Below, in pieces: positions 7,064 through 15,026 of a DNA stretch of 15,106 bases. The stretch is from Planctomycetaceae bacterium (lineage in GTDB: Bacteria; Planctomycetota; Planctomycetia; Pirellulales; Thermoguttaceae): NCBI GenBank assembly GCA_003509805.1, contig DOMV01000073.1, positions 565 to 15,670 of the forward strand, written 5' to 3'. Within the stretch, counting starts at the first letter, position 1, and every line of letters begins with the position of its first letter. The notes beneath the pieces are model-generated. The model saw only the letters and a list, made by a program, of their open reading frames with translations, did not search any database and was not told where the DNA came from. The translations under genes were made by a program, and so were the position numbers.

Positions 7064-7693
7064 TCATCCCGTGTTGTCGTCGAACGTCAATGGTCGGGGT
7101 CGGTTTTTCAGTCCGTCCAGGTAGGCGTCGATGAGTTCAAGACAATCCTTGACGTCGAGCGTGTCGGTCACGGTCAGGTTCAACACGAAGGATTCCAACT
7201 GACCGAAAAGATGGGCCGCGGCTATTTCCGAGTGGGGAACGTTCATTTCGCGCGCGTCGGTCGCTTCTCTCAAAAGACGGCTGAGCAGGTGTTTCATGCC
7301 GCCGGTATGCCTTCGGACACGTCGCCGGACATCCGCGCCGGCGTGTTTCTGGGTCAGGATGTAATCGAGTACCACGGTCAGGAAAATCCGGTTTTCCGAT
7401 AGCATCCGTGTCGTGATGTGCATGATCCGGCTGATCTTCTCGGAGGGGGACCAGTCACGGCGTTCGAGTACCTTTTCAATCATCGTCGTCAGTTTGCCGG
7501 TCGAAAGTTTGATCGCGAACGTGAAGATTTCGTCCTTGCTTTTGAAGTATTTGTAGATCGACGTCCGTGAGATGCCGCAACGGTCCGCGATTTTTTGATA
7601 CGTGACTCCCCCGAAACCTTCCGCGGCGAAAAGTTCGAACCCGCGTTCCAGGATCGTCGTTTGACGCTGTTGATGATCGACGATTATGGTCAT
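7064..7693 (-). CDS. TetR-family transcriptional regulator
   Basis: The 209-residue product has the typical TetR layout. The N-terminal DNA-binding domain spans about residues 8-58: ILERGFELFAAEGF is the first helix, and TYQKIADRCGISRTSIYKYF (31-50), with KSKDEIF after it, is the helix-turn-helix. The rest is a helical ligand-binding and dimerisation domain without a motif that reveals the inducer. The frame stays open upstream to 7816, but ATG 7693 is chosen because the protein then begins close to the first helix, as in the family. No Shine-Dalgarno is seen. It is divergent from the sulfotransferase-like gene with 328 bases between them. Regulation of itself and that neighbour is the usual arrangement, but this is inference. 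Confidence 0.88.
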   Translation of the reverse strand: MTIIVDHQQRQTTILERGFELFAAEGFGGVTYQKIADRCGISRTSIYKYFKSKDEIFTFAIKLSTGKLTTMIEKVLERRDWSPSEKISRIMHITTRMLSENRIFLTVVLDYILTQKHAGADVRRRVRRHTGGMKHLLSRLLREATDAREMNVPHSEIAAAHLFGQLESFVLNLTVTDTLDVKDCLELIDAYLDGLKNRPRPLTFDDNTG

Positions 7694-7891
7694 ATTTTTG
7701 ATAAATGATGATTGAAAGAATCTCCGCGCACACCGCATCGCCCGATCGAAATGGCACGGCCGAAGATACTGAAAACGCGGTGAAATTGGTTGTTTGGTGA
7801 AGGCTGCTTGTCGCACTCACTCGCCACAAGACATTTGTAAACAGCTTGTTGCACGTTTCGTTCGAGCGACAAGCGATTGTTCGCGGAAACC

Positions 7892-7917
7892 GTTTCAGGC
7901 CGTAGTTTCAGGCCGTT
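7892..7917. repeat. Tandem 13-base direct repeat
   Basis: GTTTCAGGCCGT occurs at 7892-7903 and again at 7905-7916, a 13-base period. It lies 105 bases upstream of the sulfotransferase start and could be a pair of protein-binding half-sites on one side of the helix or a recent duplication. Confidence 0.6.
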
Positions 7918-7960
7918 TGCGGTTTACATGGACATTTGAGTCGAACTTTTGTTCCGGCTG

Positions 7961-7975
7961 CGGCGTGACACGCCG
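7961..7975. promoter_or_regulatory. 15-base palindrome, candidate TetR operator
   Basis: CGGCGTG and CACGCCG form perfect 7-base arms around a single A, ending 46 bases before the sulfotransferase start. This size suits a TetR-family operator, and the divergent TetR gene makes it the natural candidate. Binding is inferred only. Confidence 0.4.
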
Positions 7976-8021
7976 GCGCAACTCCGCCCGGTCCTCATTT
8001 TTTGCGAACCAACCTGTCATT

Positions 8022-9233
8022 ATGAGAGCGATTCTTCATATCGGTACCCACAAAACCGGATCGTCGACGATACAACTCTTTCTGACGACAAATCATGACG
8101 CCCTTATCCGGCAAAGGATTTTCGTATCAAAAAAAGCATCGAATCGCAAAGTCATCAATCAATTTCGATTCTGCACCGCTGTTTGCGACCAGAAAGAATG
8201 GGAAAACCATCACTTTTATAAGTACGCTGGCAATATGGCATATCTTGGGGGGGGATTCCGTGAAGAGACATATACGAAAGAAATTCGAAAAGGTATCCTT
8301 GAGGAAGTCGCCGCGGAAATCCGGGAACATGAAAAGCGCCAGCGCTGCGATACGGTGATCTTTACTTGTGAATGGCTTGACGTTGCCTCGGAAAACGATA
8401 TCAGTCGCTTGCGGGAGTTTCTCGCTCCGCTGTTCGAGGAAGTTCAAGTGCTTGTTTACTTGAGGCGGCAACCGGAATTGTTGACAAGCTGGTATGCGCA
8501 GATGATGAAGAACGGCCAGGGCAGCGGCAGTTTCGACGATCTGCTCTTATGGCCGGACGAGGCGGCCTTTTGGAATTTTCACCGCCTCCTTCAACGTTGG
8601 AAAAAGGTTTTCGGCAAGAGGCATATCATGCCGCGCATCTTTGATCGCAAAGCCTTCGTCAACGGCGATCTCCTGGATGATTTCGCGTTCGCGACGGGCG
8701 TCGACATGGCAGGGTTGATTCGACCGGAATGCCAAAACGAATCCCTTTCTTCCGATATCACCGAATTCCTGCGACTGGTCAACCGTTATCATCCCATGCC
8801 CTCTCCCTGGCAAAGAAACGCTCTCCAACGACAAATCCGGTCGCACATCTACCGGACATACGAAAAGACCGCCAAGCGGAAGGGATACCTTCTGTCACGA
8901 GCCCGTGCGGAACTCATTCTCAAGTTATTCCGCGATTCGAACAACCGCGTCGCCCGGGAGTATTTTTGGCGCAACGAATTGTTCGACGAGGATTGTTCCT
9001 CTTATCCGGAAGAAATTGTGCCGCACGAATTGACGCTCGAACGGAGTGTTGAAATCGCCGCGAAGTTGTGTGAATGCTGGCAGGACGCCCAAGGCCGGGT
9101 CCAACGTGATTTGGACGCGAAAAAAAACGAATTGCAGGATTTACACGTCAAATACAAAGAGATTCAAGAACAATACGAGTGTCTCAAACGGGCAACGATC
9201 GAGGGTTGCCCGAAAGGCGAACGGGCGGCATAA
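8022..9233 (+). CDS. Sulfotransferase-like protein (P-loop, PAPS-binding type)
   Basis: The 403-residue product begins MRAILHIGTHKTGSSTIQLF. HIGTHKTGSST (6-16) matches the 5'-phosphosulfate-binding loop of PAPS sulfotransferases. VLVYLRRQPELLTSWY (143-158) matches the 3'-phosphate-binding strand and helix, with Arg148/149 and Ser156. The family transfers sulfate from PAPS to hydroxyls or amines of glycans or other acceptors; the acceptor cannot be told here. The C-terminal ~40 residues (RDLDAKKNELQDLHVKYKEI and on) look like a short coiled coil. ATG 8022 is chosen because the phosphosulfate loop then lies at the N-terminus as usual; the frame is open upstream to 7794 but that part looks non-coding. 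There is no Shine-Dalgarno and no signal peptide. The first third looks richer in A+T than neighbouring genes, which may suggest transfer. A G8 run lies at 8247-8254. Confidence 0.82.
   Translation: MRAILHIGTHKTGSSTIQLFLTTNHDALIRQRIFVSKKASNRKVINQFRFCTAVCDQKEWENHHFYKYAGNMAYLGGGFREETYTKEIRKGILEEVAAEIREHEKRQRCDTVIFTCEWLDVASENDISRLREFLAPLFEEVQVLVYLRRQPELLTSWYAQMMKNGQGSGSFDDLLLWPDEAAFWNFHRLLQRWKKVFGKRHIMPRIFDRKAFVNGDLLDDFAFATGVDMAGLIRPECQNESLSSDITEFLRLVNRYHPMPSPWQRNALQRQIRSHIYRTYEKTAKRKGYLLSRARAELILKLFRDSNNRVAREYFWRNELFDEDCSSYPEEIVPHELTLERSVEIAAKLCECWQDAQGRVQRDLDAKKNELQDLHVKYKEIQEQYECLKRATIEGCPKGERAA
8247..8254 (+). repeat. G8 homopolymer within sulfotransferase gene
   Basis: Eight consecutive G bases encode part of Leu-Gly-Gly-Gly-Phe (residues 75-79). 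A one-base slip would truncate the protein before the 3'-phosphate-binding motif. The present length keeps the frame open. Confidence 0.9.
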
Positions 9234-9283
9234 GCGACTTCCTTCCCGGAGTATCCGGCGAGGTTGAGAAAAGGTTTCTTATA

Positions 9284-9358
9284 CCGAAGCCGGCCCCGTT
9301 TTCCGTTTGGTCCGCCTGTTTACCTTCGGAAAACGGGCTCCTTGAAAGTCGGCTTCGG
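9284..9358. terminator. Nested inverted repeat between convergent genes
   Basis: The outer arms CCGAAGCCG (9284-9292) and CGGCTTCGG (9350-9358) enclose inner arms CCCGTTTTCCG (9295-9305) and CGGAAAACGGG (9327-9337). The inner stem has 11 pairs and a 21-base loop. The element fills the gap between the sulfotransferase stop (9233) and the stop of the leftward gene (9365). Neither side has a clean T tract, so a bidirectional terminator or 3'-end stabiliser is likely but not certain. Confidence 0.5.
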
Positions 9359-9364
9359 GAAATT

Positions 9365-12052
9365 TCAACGGCCTCCAGTATACGCTTTCCGGTTTTGCGT
9401 CCGGCGCCCGAAATCGATCCGCCGGAGCAGGACGTCGAACACGAACAAAAGGAGGGCGGCACAAAGCAGGTAAGGCCAAACCGGCGTCGTTTTCCACGCC
9501 GTCCGGACCGGGTCGTCCTCGAAAAGCGTTTCCGGTTCCGGCTCGAACCAACCGCCGCTTGAGGCCGCCAGACGCCGAAGCAAATCGGTGTTTGTCGGAC
9601 GGAGTCGCAATTCTTCGGGATAAGAAACCATGATGCCGCGGGATTGACTCAGGAGCATCTTCTCGCCGGAAAAAAGTGAAAGGTGCAAGTGGTAACCGCC
9701 CTTGTTTTTCATCGCGATTTCCGCCTCGTAACGCCCGGGGGCGGTCGGCGAGAGGAGAATCTCCTCTTTCGACAAATCGGGGCGAATCATCGTCACGCGG
9801 CCCAGGGCGTCATTGACGTAACGGCCCGATTCATCCACGTAATCGAGGACGAGACGGGCTCCGTTCGCCGAGGGAATCAATTCGGTGCGCGAACCCCGGC
9901 CCTCGGATTTGCGCATCGTGTGCCTGACGAGTTGCGCCCAGAATTTGCCGAAATCGGGCCACGTCAACCATTCCGCCCCCCAACGGCTTTTCGCATCCGA
10001 AGTGAATGCGGCCGAAATTCCGAGCCCGTATCTCCACCAGGCCAACAGGGGTTCTCCGGTTTCCGTCGCCAGGATGAATTGACTGGTCGGCTTCGGCCGG
10101 GTCACGACGAATCCGAGCAGGGGCGGCGCCGTGTCCAGGGCGATTCCCGCCAACGCCTCGTTCGGCGTGACGAGGACCGGAACAAACGGGATTTCATGGA
10201 TGGCCGATTTGCTCGCCGTGATGGTTTCCTTTGCGAAAATCTGCGGGATGGCCTGCGGATCGTCGCAGGTATAGTGACGCCCTTTGCCGTTCTCGGCGAT
10301 CGACTTGAGCAATTCGTTGTCCGCATCCCCGACCCCGACGGTCGAGACGGTCATCTGGTCGGCGACCATTTGGCCGACGATCCCTTCGTAATCCCCTTCC
10401 TCGCTCTGGCCGTCCGTCAACAGGATCACGTGCTTCAACTTCGCGGAAACCTGCCGGAGCTGTTCGTGCGCCGCGACCAAACCGGGGTAAATATACGTTC
10501 CGCCCGCCGCTTCAATGGTTGAAATGGTGGAATTGATGCTGCCGGACGCGGCGGCGCTCTGGATCGGTACGACGACGTAGACGTCGTGATCGAAGGCGAC
10601 GACGGAGGCGAAATCCCGCGGGGAAAGCAGTTCGACGGCGCTTTTCGCGGCATCTTTCGCCAATTCCATTTTCTCGCCCCCCATCGAACCGGAACGGTCG
10701 ATGACAAGGCAGATCGCGAGCGACGGTTTTTCCTTTTCCTTCTCGAAATCGCTCCGCACGGGAAGAATTTCCTCGATCGGCGTCTTGTAATAACCGCCGA
10801 GTCCGAATGACTGTTCGCCGCCGAGCATGAAAAAACCGCCGCCGAGATCGGCGACGTAGGTGCGAAGCAGGTCCATTTGCCGCATGGAAAGCGACGTGGC
10901 CGGCACGTTTGAAAGAACGACCGCCTCGAATTCCTCCAGTTCGTCGAGCGAGCGGGGAATGCCTTCCGGCGGTCGAATTTCCGTTTCGATATCCTGCTCG
11001 CGGAGGGCCGCCGCGAGATCCCGGGCCGTTTTCGTGTCGCTTTCGATCAACAGCAAACGCGGTTTGCCGCCGGCGTACACCAGTGCGGAGGCGTGGTTGT
11101 TGTCGAGAATCGAATCGTCTTTCGATTCGACCGTCACGGAGTATTCCTGTTGACGCCGGTTTTCGAGCGATTGCTTGAACGGGATGACGTTTTCGCCGAT
11201 TTTCAGTGGGTGGCGTTCCTCGGCGACTTTATACGGCCCGCGAAAAAGCGTGATTTTTCCCTCCGTCTCGCGATTGCTGCGAACGACCGCCTCCAAGAGA
11301 AAGGGTTCCCCTTCCCGGACCTGCGAGGGCGCTTTCAATTCCGCCAACTGAACCTCGGGCTTTTCCGAAGCGGGGAGCGGAATACTGGAAATGACGAAAT
11401 CGCCCCGCGCCGCCGTTGCCAGGATATTGCCGGCGGTTTCATTGCCGTCGCTGAGCAAAACCAGGTGAGGGACATAACGGGGCGGAACGAGCGCCAGCGC
11501 CGGTTCGACCGCCGCGGTAATATCGGTGGCGTTTTTCCACGAGAGTTCCGACGAGAGTTCCGATTCGTTCCCGGCGCCGGCGGTACCCGTGTCCGTGTCG
11601 CGATTTTCTTCCGGCTTTCCTTCCGGAACAGGCGTTTCGGCGGGGCGCTCCGATGTTGCCGACAGCGGTTTTTCCCGTGATTTTTCCCCTCCGGCGGAAG
11701 GCGTCCGGGGCGTCTCGGCAAAGGGGAGCACGATCATCGGGGGAGCGCCGGCAACCCGGTCGGCCTTTTCCCGAATCGCGGCAAGATACTCGTCCGCTTT
11801 TCGTGTCGCGTCTTCATCGATGCTTCGGCTTTGATCCTGTAAAAAAACCAGCATGCGTTCATGGGTCGGCGCATTGAGCGTCAATCCGGCCAGCGCCAGG
11901 ACGAACAGAACCAGTATCCCGAGCCGGACGAGGAGTGAAACACGGCGTTGAACACGCGAAAAATCGATCAGCGAACAGCGGTAATTCCAGCAAAGAATAC
12001 CCGCCGCGAGCAAAAGAAACAGGCAATAGGGATGCGTCAATTCAAGGGTCAT
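9365..12052 (-). CDS. Membrane protein with two VWA-type sites and a glutamine-amidotransferase-like domain
   Basis: The 895-residue product starts with two membrane segments (about 6-22 and 40-58). A first VWA half-site is DQSRS (D73, S75, S77). It is interrupted by a Glu/Pro/Ser-rich insert (about 112-170) before LLSDGNE (D202). A beta-sandwich-like part (235-325) follows. A class I glutamine-amidotransferase-like domain (328-435) ends with GGGFFMLGGEQSFGLGGYYKT. No catalytic Cys is visible, so this is probably a structural domain. The second VWA domain (443-610) has a full metal site: DRSGS (452-456), T519, D547. A last membrane segment lies at about 857-875, followed by a basic tail. ATG 12052 is chosen because it begins directly at the first membrane segment, with GGAG nine bases upstream and 25 bases after the upstream stop. 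It is the last gene of the leftward string. Such proteins act at the envelope; the exact function is unknown. Confidence 0.88.
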   Translation of the reverse strand: MTLELTHPYCLFLLLAAGILCWNYRCSLIDFSRVQRRVSLLVRLGILVLFVLALAGLTLNAPTHERMLVFLQDQSRSIDEDATRKADEYLAAIREKADRVAGAPPMIVLPFAETPRTPSAGGEKSREKPLSATSERPAETPVPEGKPEENRDTDTGTAGAGNESELSSELSWKNATDITAAVEPALALVPPRYVPHLVLLSDGNETAGNILATAARGDFVISSIPLPASEKPEVQLAELKAPSQVREGEPFLLEAVVRSNRETEGKITLFRGPYKVAEERHPLKIGENVIPFKQSLENRRQQEYSVTVESKDDSILDNNHASALVYAGGKPRLLLIESDTKTARDLAAALREQDIETEIRPPEGIPRSLDELEEFEAVVLSNVPATSLSMRQMDLLRTYVADLGGGFFMLGGEQSFGLGGYYKTPIEEILPVRSDFEKEKEKPSLAICLVIDRSGSMGGEKMELAKDAAKSAVELLSPRDFASVVAFDHDVYVVVPIQSAAASGSINSTISTIEAAGGTYIYPGLVAAHEQLRQVSAKLKHVILLTDGQSEEGDYEGIVGQMVADQMTVSTVGVGDADNELLKSIAENGKGRHYTCDDPQAIPQIFAKETITASKSAIHEIPFVPVLVTPNEALAGIALDTAPPLLGFVVTRPKPTSQFILATETGEPLLAWWRYGLGISAAFTSDAKSRWGAEWLTWPDFGKFWAQLVRHTMRKSEGRGSRTELIPSANGARLVLDYVDESGRYVNDALGRVTMIRPDLSKEEILLSPTAPGRYEAEIAMKNKGGYHLHLSLFSGEKMLLSQSRGIMVSYPEELRLRPTNTDLLRRLAASSGGWFEPEPETLFEDDPVRTAWKTTPVWPYLLCAALLLFVFDVLLRRIDFGRRTQNRKAYTGGR
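11539..11562 (-). repeat. Tandem 12-base repeat in VWA insert
   Basis: ACGAGAGTTCCG occurs twice in tandem on the plus strand and encodes part of SELSSELS in the acidic low-complexity insert of the first VWA domain. It is in frame and short. Confidence 0.6.
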
Positions 12053-12077
12053 TGCCGAAACTCCGGTATAAAACGCC

Positions 12078-13997
12078 CTAATCGATCCAGCGACGTTGAT
12101 ATAAAAACCATTCCACGACCGTAAAAACAAGGGCGGTGAGCGTGAGCCAAAACCAGATCGGCCATGTGCCCAACCGCAGGGAAACCGACGCGACGTCCTG
12201 TTCGTAAAACGACGCCGGCGCCGATCGCAGGTTGCTTTCCCGTAAATTGCATAAATTGCATGCGATTCTTTTCGACGGAATTTCCTTTTCACGCCGATCC
12301 ATCTCCTTGTCCCTGTTGTCGTCCATGATCTCCCAAACGCCGCACTCCGGGAGCGTTCCCAGTGTGACCGTCCCCGATTGGACGGGAAATGCGAGTTCTT
12401 TTCCGGAAGGACTGCGCAAAAGAACACGGTCGCCGACGGTTTTGAGCGAAATCCGGACGGGATCGCTTGTCGTCACCGCCGGGTCGAGTTCCCCGCCCGA
12501 ACCACGGAAATGATTCAACGCCTGCGATATCAAGATCGGGAATGCCGTTCGCAGGGCCAGGTCCCCACGGGCCAATTCCGCCGTCAGCACGAGAACGTCC
12601 CGGTCGGGTACACTCCATTGAAAGTAAACCGGGGAACCTTCCGGCGTTTCGGCGAGCACCTGTGTTTTCGGGACGGCCTTGGCGTCCGTTTCCTTCTCGT
12701 CCGCATCCCGTGCAAACCGTTCGTTTCGAGGGGTGATCCGCCTCGCGCCCGGGATCGAAAGGTTGCGGAGATGCACGAATTGCATCAACGGCGATTCCCG
12801 ATCTTCTTTCGCGATGAGCGGAACTTCCAACGGTTCGCCGGCCTCGAAGCAATCGCAGGAATCGCGGGGATCGACGACCACGACGTTTCCCTCGGGCAAA
12901 ACATCGGGAACGGTTTGATGGAGAATCAGGACGCCGTTTTCGGGTACACGGTCCGGTGCTTCCGTCAACAGGTGCAATTCGGTGTTCGGTTGCGACTGCA
13001 ATACCTTGATTAGGAAAAAATCCTCGACGCCGAAATAATAGAGCGGCTGAAGGGAACATTCCGGTAAAAAGGCGATGGCCGTATCGTCGGCGGGAAAAAG
13101 ATCGTTGTTTTTCAAGCGTGCGCGGAGCAATCCCCCCTCGGCGGTGGTGTCGCGGATAATCGTCGTTCGGGGAACGCCCGGCTCCAACGTCAGCGGGACG
13201 ACGTCGATCAAACGACCGTTCAATTCGACTTCCAGCCGGGTCTCACGTTTTTCGCGCCCGAAAAAAACGGTTTCCGCCAGAATTTCATACCCGGTCGCGT
13301 CCCCCAGCGTCCGGCGCGGTTGAAACCGCGTGATCGCAAGATTTTCCACGGGCGTTCCGACCGGGCAAAAACGAACCTTGGGGTGGTTTCGCAGTTCCTC
13401 CAGCTCATCGATTTCCCCGTCCGTGTACACCAGTATCGTGGAATCGTCCTCCAAAGCGATCAAACGTTCGGCCAATTCGACCGCTTGTTTCATCGCGGCC
13501 GGATAATCGGTCGGTTCAATCGCCTCGACTCCTTTTCGAAGCGTACCGAGATGTTCCGTAAAGCCTACGATGATCCGGGGTTCTCCGCCGCAGGCAAGGA
13601 GAGCGGTTTCGCGGGCAAGTCCCACCGTGGAAAGGAGAGAGTACAATTCCTTTTTCGCGCGATCCAACCGGGAAAGTCCGCCGGATTCCGTGGCCGCGTT
13701 CATCCCGGCCGAGTTGTCGACCACGATCACGCACCGTGCCGGCTTATGCCGCGATGTTCGAACCGGTTCGGCAATCGCTCCGACGAGAATCGCCAGGAAA
13801 ACGAGGCTGAGAATCAAGGACATCAGGTGTCGAAGCCGTCGCCAAAACGAGCGGGAACGCCGTTCCTCGAAAACTTGTTCCCAAAAAATCGTCGTCGAGA
13901 CCGGCTCGCGGCGCAATTTGATTTTCAGGATGTAGAACAGGATGATCGGGATCGCGAGCAGCGCCCAATATCCTGCCGTCGGGTTCAGGAAATCCAT
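12078..13997 (-). CDS. BatA-like VWA-domain membrane protein
   Basis: The 639-residue product begins MDFLNPTAGYWALLAIPIIL, the N-terminal BatA/aerotolerance-regulator type segment: one membrane helix at ~8-24, then KLRREPVSTTIFW. A second membrane helix lies at ~57-76. The VWA domain (88-230) has VVDNSAG (D94, S96, then G98 where the third Ser is usual), T163 and YTDGE (D193). The metal site is therefore imperfect. A long beta-rich part follows, and a third membrane helix (about 609-628) ends near QRRWID. The bulk is expected outside the membrane or in the periplasm. It lies 135 bases after the DUF58 stop and 25 bases before the next gene, consistent with one operon. In known Bat/MoxR clusters such proteins partner a DUF58 protein and a MoxR ATPase; the same role here is inferred. 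No Shine-Dalgarno is seen. Confidence 0.88.
   Translation of the reverse strand: MDFLNPTAGYWALLAIPIILFYILKIKLRREPVSTTIFWEQVFEERRSRSFWRRLRHLMSLILSLVFLAILVGAIAEPVRTSRHKPARCVIVVDNSAGMNAATESGGLSRLDRAKKELYSLLSTVGLARETALLACGGEPRIIVGFTEHLGTLRKGVEAIEPTDYPAAMKQAVELAERLIALEDDSTILVYTDGEIDELEELRNHPKVRFCPVGTPVENLAITRFQPRRTLGDATGYEILAETVFFGREKRETRLEVELNGRLIDVVPLTLEPGVPRTTIIRDTTAEGGLLRARLKNNDLFPADDTAIAFLPECSLQPLYYFGVEDFFLIKVLQSQPNTELHLLTEAPDRVPENGVLILHQTVPDVLPEGNVVVVDPRDSCDCFEAGEPLEVPLIAKEDRESPLMQFVHLRNLSIPGARRITPRNERFARDADEKETDAKAVPKTQVLAETPEGSPVYFQWSVPDRDVLVLTAELARGDLALRTAFPILISQALNHFRGSGGELDPAVTTSDPVRISLKTVGDRVLLRSPSGKELAFPVQSGTVTLGTLPECGVWEIMDDNRDKEMDRREKEIPSKRIACNLCNLRESNLRSAPASFYEQDVASVSLRLGTWPIWFWLTLTALVFTVVEWFLYQRRWID
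12243..12260 (-). repeat. Tandem 9-base repeat near 3' end of BatA-like gene
   Basis: TAAATTGCA occurs twice in tandem on the plus strand. On the coding strand it encodes the repeated Cys-Asn-Leu of ACNLCNLRES, just before the C-terminal part. It is AT-rich in a GC-rich gene and in frame, so it looks like a local duplication. Confidence 0.6.
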
Positions 13998-14105
13998 GAA
14001 AAACGTCGGTTGGATTCTATCGGTCTCCGAGCGGAAAAACGTTTGAAAGCCGGAAATCGAACGAGGGGAAAAACAGGCGACTGCGCCGCCCGGTACGGCG
14101 TTGAC

Positions 14106-14132
14106 GCGTTTCCATGACGAAGCGTTTCCATG
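14106..14132. repeat. 11-base direct repeat in intergenic gap
   Basis: GCGTTTCCATG occurs at 14106-14116 and 14122-14132, a 16-base period, directly after the DUF58 stop in the 135-base gap before the BatA-like gene. A 5-pair hairpin (CGCCG 14084-14088, CGGCG 14096-14100) lies nearby. The role is unknown; binding sites or an internal processing site are possible. Confidence 0.55.
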
Positions 14133-15005
14133 TCAACCGATATCTCCCGCCTCTCTCATCATGCGCAATATCAACTCGTCGAACGGAACGGACGTCGGGG
14201 CGACCGTGCATCCGAATCCGTTCCCATTGCAGTAATGCTTCAGGGAATCGAGGAATGCCGCGAATTTCTGTTTATATCGTTTCAACACGCTCTCGCTGAT
14301 CGTCACATCGCGCGAAGCGCCCGTCTCCATGTCGATCAATTGCATGTCCCCCGCCAACCGGGGCGAAGCCTCGCCGGGATCGTGGACCTGGATGACATTC
14401 GGCTCATAACGACGATAGCGAAGCGCGTCGATCCCCTTTTGGAACCCCGAGGGATCGAACAGGTCGCTTACGATCACGGCGAGACCGGGACGTTGCTTGC
14501 GGTGGATGAAGGCGTTGACACAGGCCGTCAAATCGGTCGTCGTTCCGCCGGGAACGATCGCCTCCAGGAAACGCAACAGACTCAAAACGTGTTGTTTGCC
14601 CCGGGTGAGCGGGAAAACGTCGTGGATGCGGTCGGAAAACGCGACGACACTGATACGGTCGAGGTCGGCAAGCGCGATGTAGGCCAACGCGGCCGTGATC
14701 TGCCTCGCGTAATCGAATTTGTCGGGCCGACCGACCTGCATGCTCGGCGAACAATCGAGAAAAAAATAAACATGGAGGTCCTCCTCCTCCTCGAAACGCT
14801 TGATCAATCGATTCCCGAGCCTCGCGAACACGTTCCAGTCGAGATAACGAAGATCGTCCCCGAGCGCGTAATCACGATGGTCGGCGAATTCGACCCCGCC
14901 GCCGAGTTGTTTCGTGCGTCGCTGCGCGAGAAGCTGCCCCCGGAAGATACGCCGTGAAACCAGCGAAAGGTACTCCAGTTTTTTCATGAAATCGGAATCG
15001 AACAT
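14133..15005 (-). CDS. DUF58 family protein
   Basis: The 290-residue product has the DUF58 hallmark at about residues 35-62: GGGVEFADHRDYALGDD followed by LRYLDWN. This is followed by a VWA-like fold with FFLDCSPSM (D84, S86, S88), TTTD near 155-158 and VSDLFDP (D181). There are no membrane segments, so it is expected in the cytoplasm. The family sits next to MoxR AAA+ ATPases and VWA proteins and is thought to be part of a chaperone-like or envelope-assembly module. Here it is followed by two VWA membrane proteins on the same strand. ATG 15005 is used; Met7 (14987) is an alternative, and neither has a Shine-Dalgarno. The length is normal for the family. Confidence 0.92.
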   Translation of the reverse strand: MFDSDFMKKLEYLSLVSRRIFRGQLLAQRRTKQLGGGVEFADHRDYALGDDLRYLDWNVFARLGNRLIKRFEEEEDLHVYFFLDCSPSMQVGRPDKFDYARQITAALAYIALADLDRISVVAFSDRIHDVFPLTRGKQHVLSLLRFLEAIVPGGTTTDLTACVNAFIHRKQRPGLAVIVSDLFDPSGFQKGIDALRYRRYEPNVIQVHDPGEASPRLAGDMQLIDMETGASRDVTISESVLKRYKQKFAAFLDSLKHYCNGNGFGCTVAPTSVPFDELILRMMREAGDIG

Positions 15006-15026
15006 GCGATCGTCGTGTACGATGGA

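Larger units (their letters stand above)
7694..8021. promoter_or_regulatory. Divergent intergenic region with repeats
   Basis: These 328 bases separate the divergent TetR and sulfotransferase starts and must hold both promoters. I see no clear sigma-70 box pair. Structured elements are a perfect 9-base inverted repeat (GCTTGTCGC 7806-7814, GCGACAAGC 7866-7874), an inverted pair TGTAAAC 7836-7842 / GTTTACA 7922-7928, a repeated GACATTTG (7830-7837, 7931-7938), a tandem repeat (7892-7917) and a palindrome (7961-7975). The frames of both neighbours remain open into this region, but the translated extensions have no family resemblance. Confidence 0.5.

Noticed and set aside
7794..8021. Upstream extension of the sulfotransferase frame
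   Set aside because: The 76 extra residues are Arg/Cys/Ser-rich and precede the phosphosulfate-binding loop that normally lies at the N-terminus. The region also contains repeats that look regulatory.
9683..10522. 279-codon plus-strand frame within the VWA/amidotransferase gene
   Set aside because: It is antisense to the clear VWA domain and its translation is Arg/Gly-rich without motifs.
12053..12427. Upstream extension of the VWA/amidotransferase frame
   Set aside because: It would overlap the BatA-like gene by about 350 bases in another frame and encodes Arg-rich sequence. ATG 12052 begins directly before a membrane segment, with a GGAG site.
13320..14957. Two long plus-strand frames (13320-14117 and 14130-14957)
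   Set aside because: They are antisense to the BatA-like and DUF58 genes, whose motifs are unmistakable; the translations show no protein family features.
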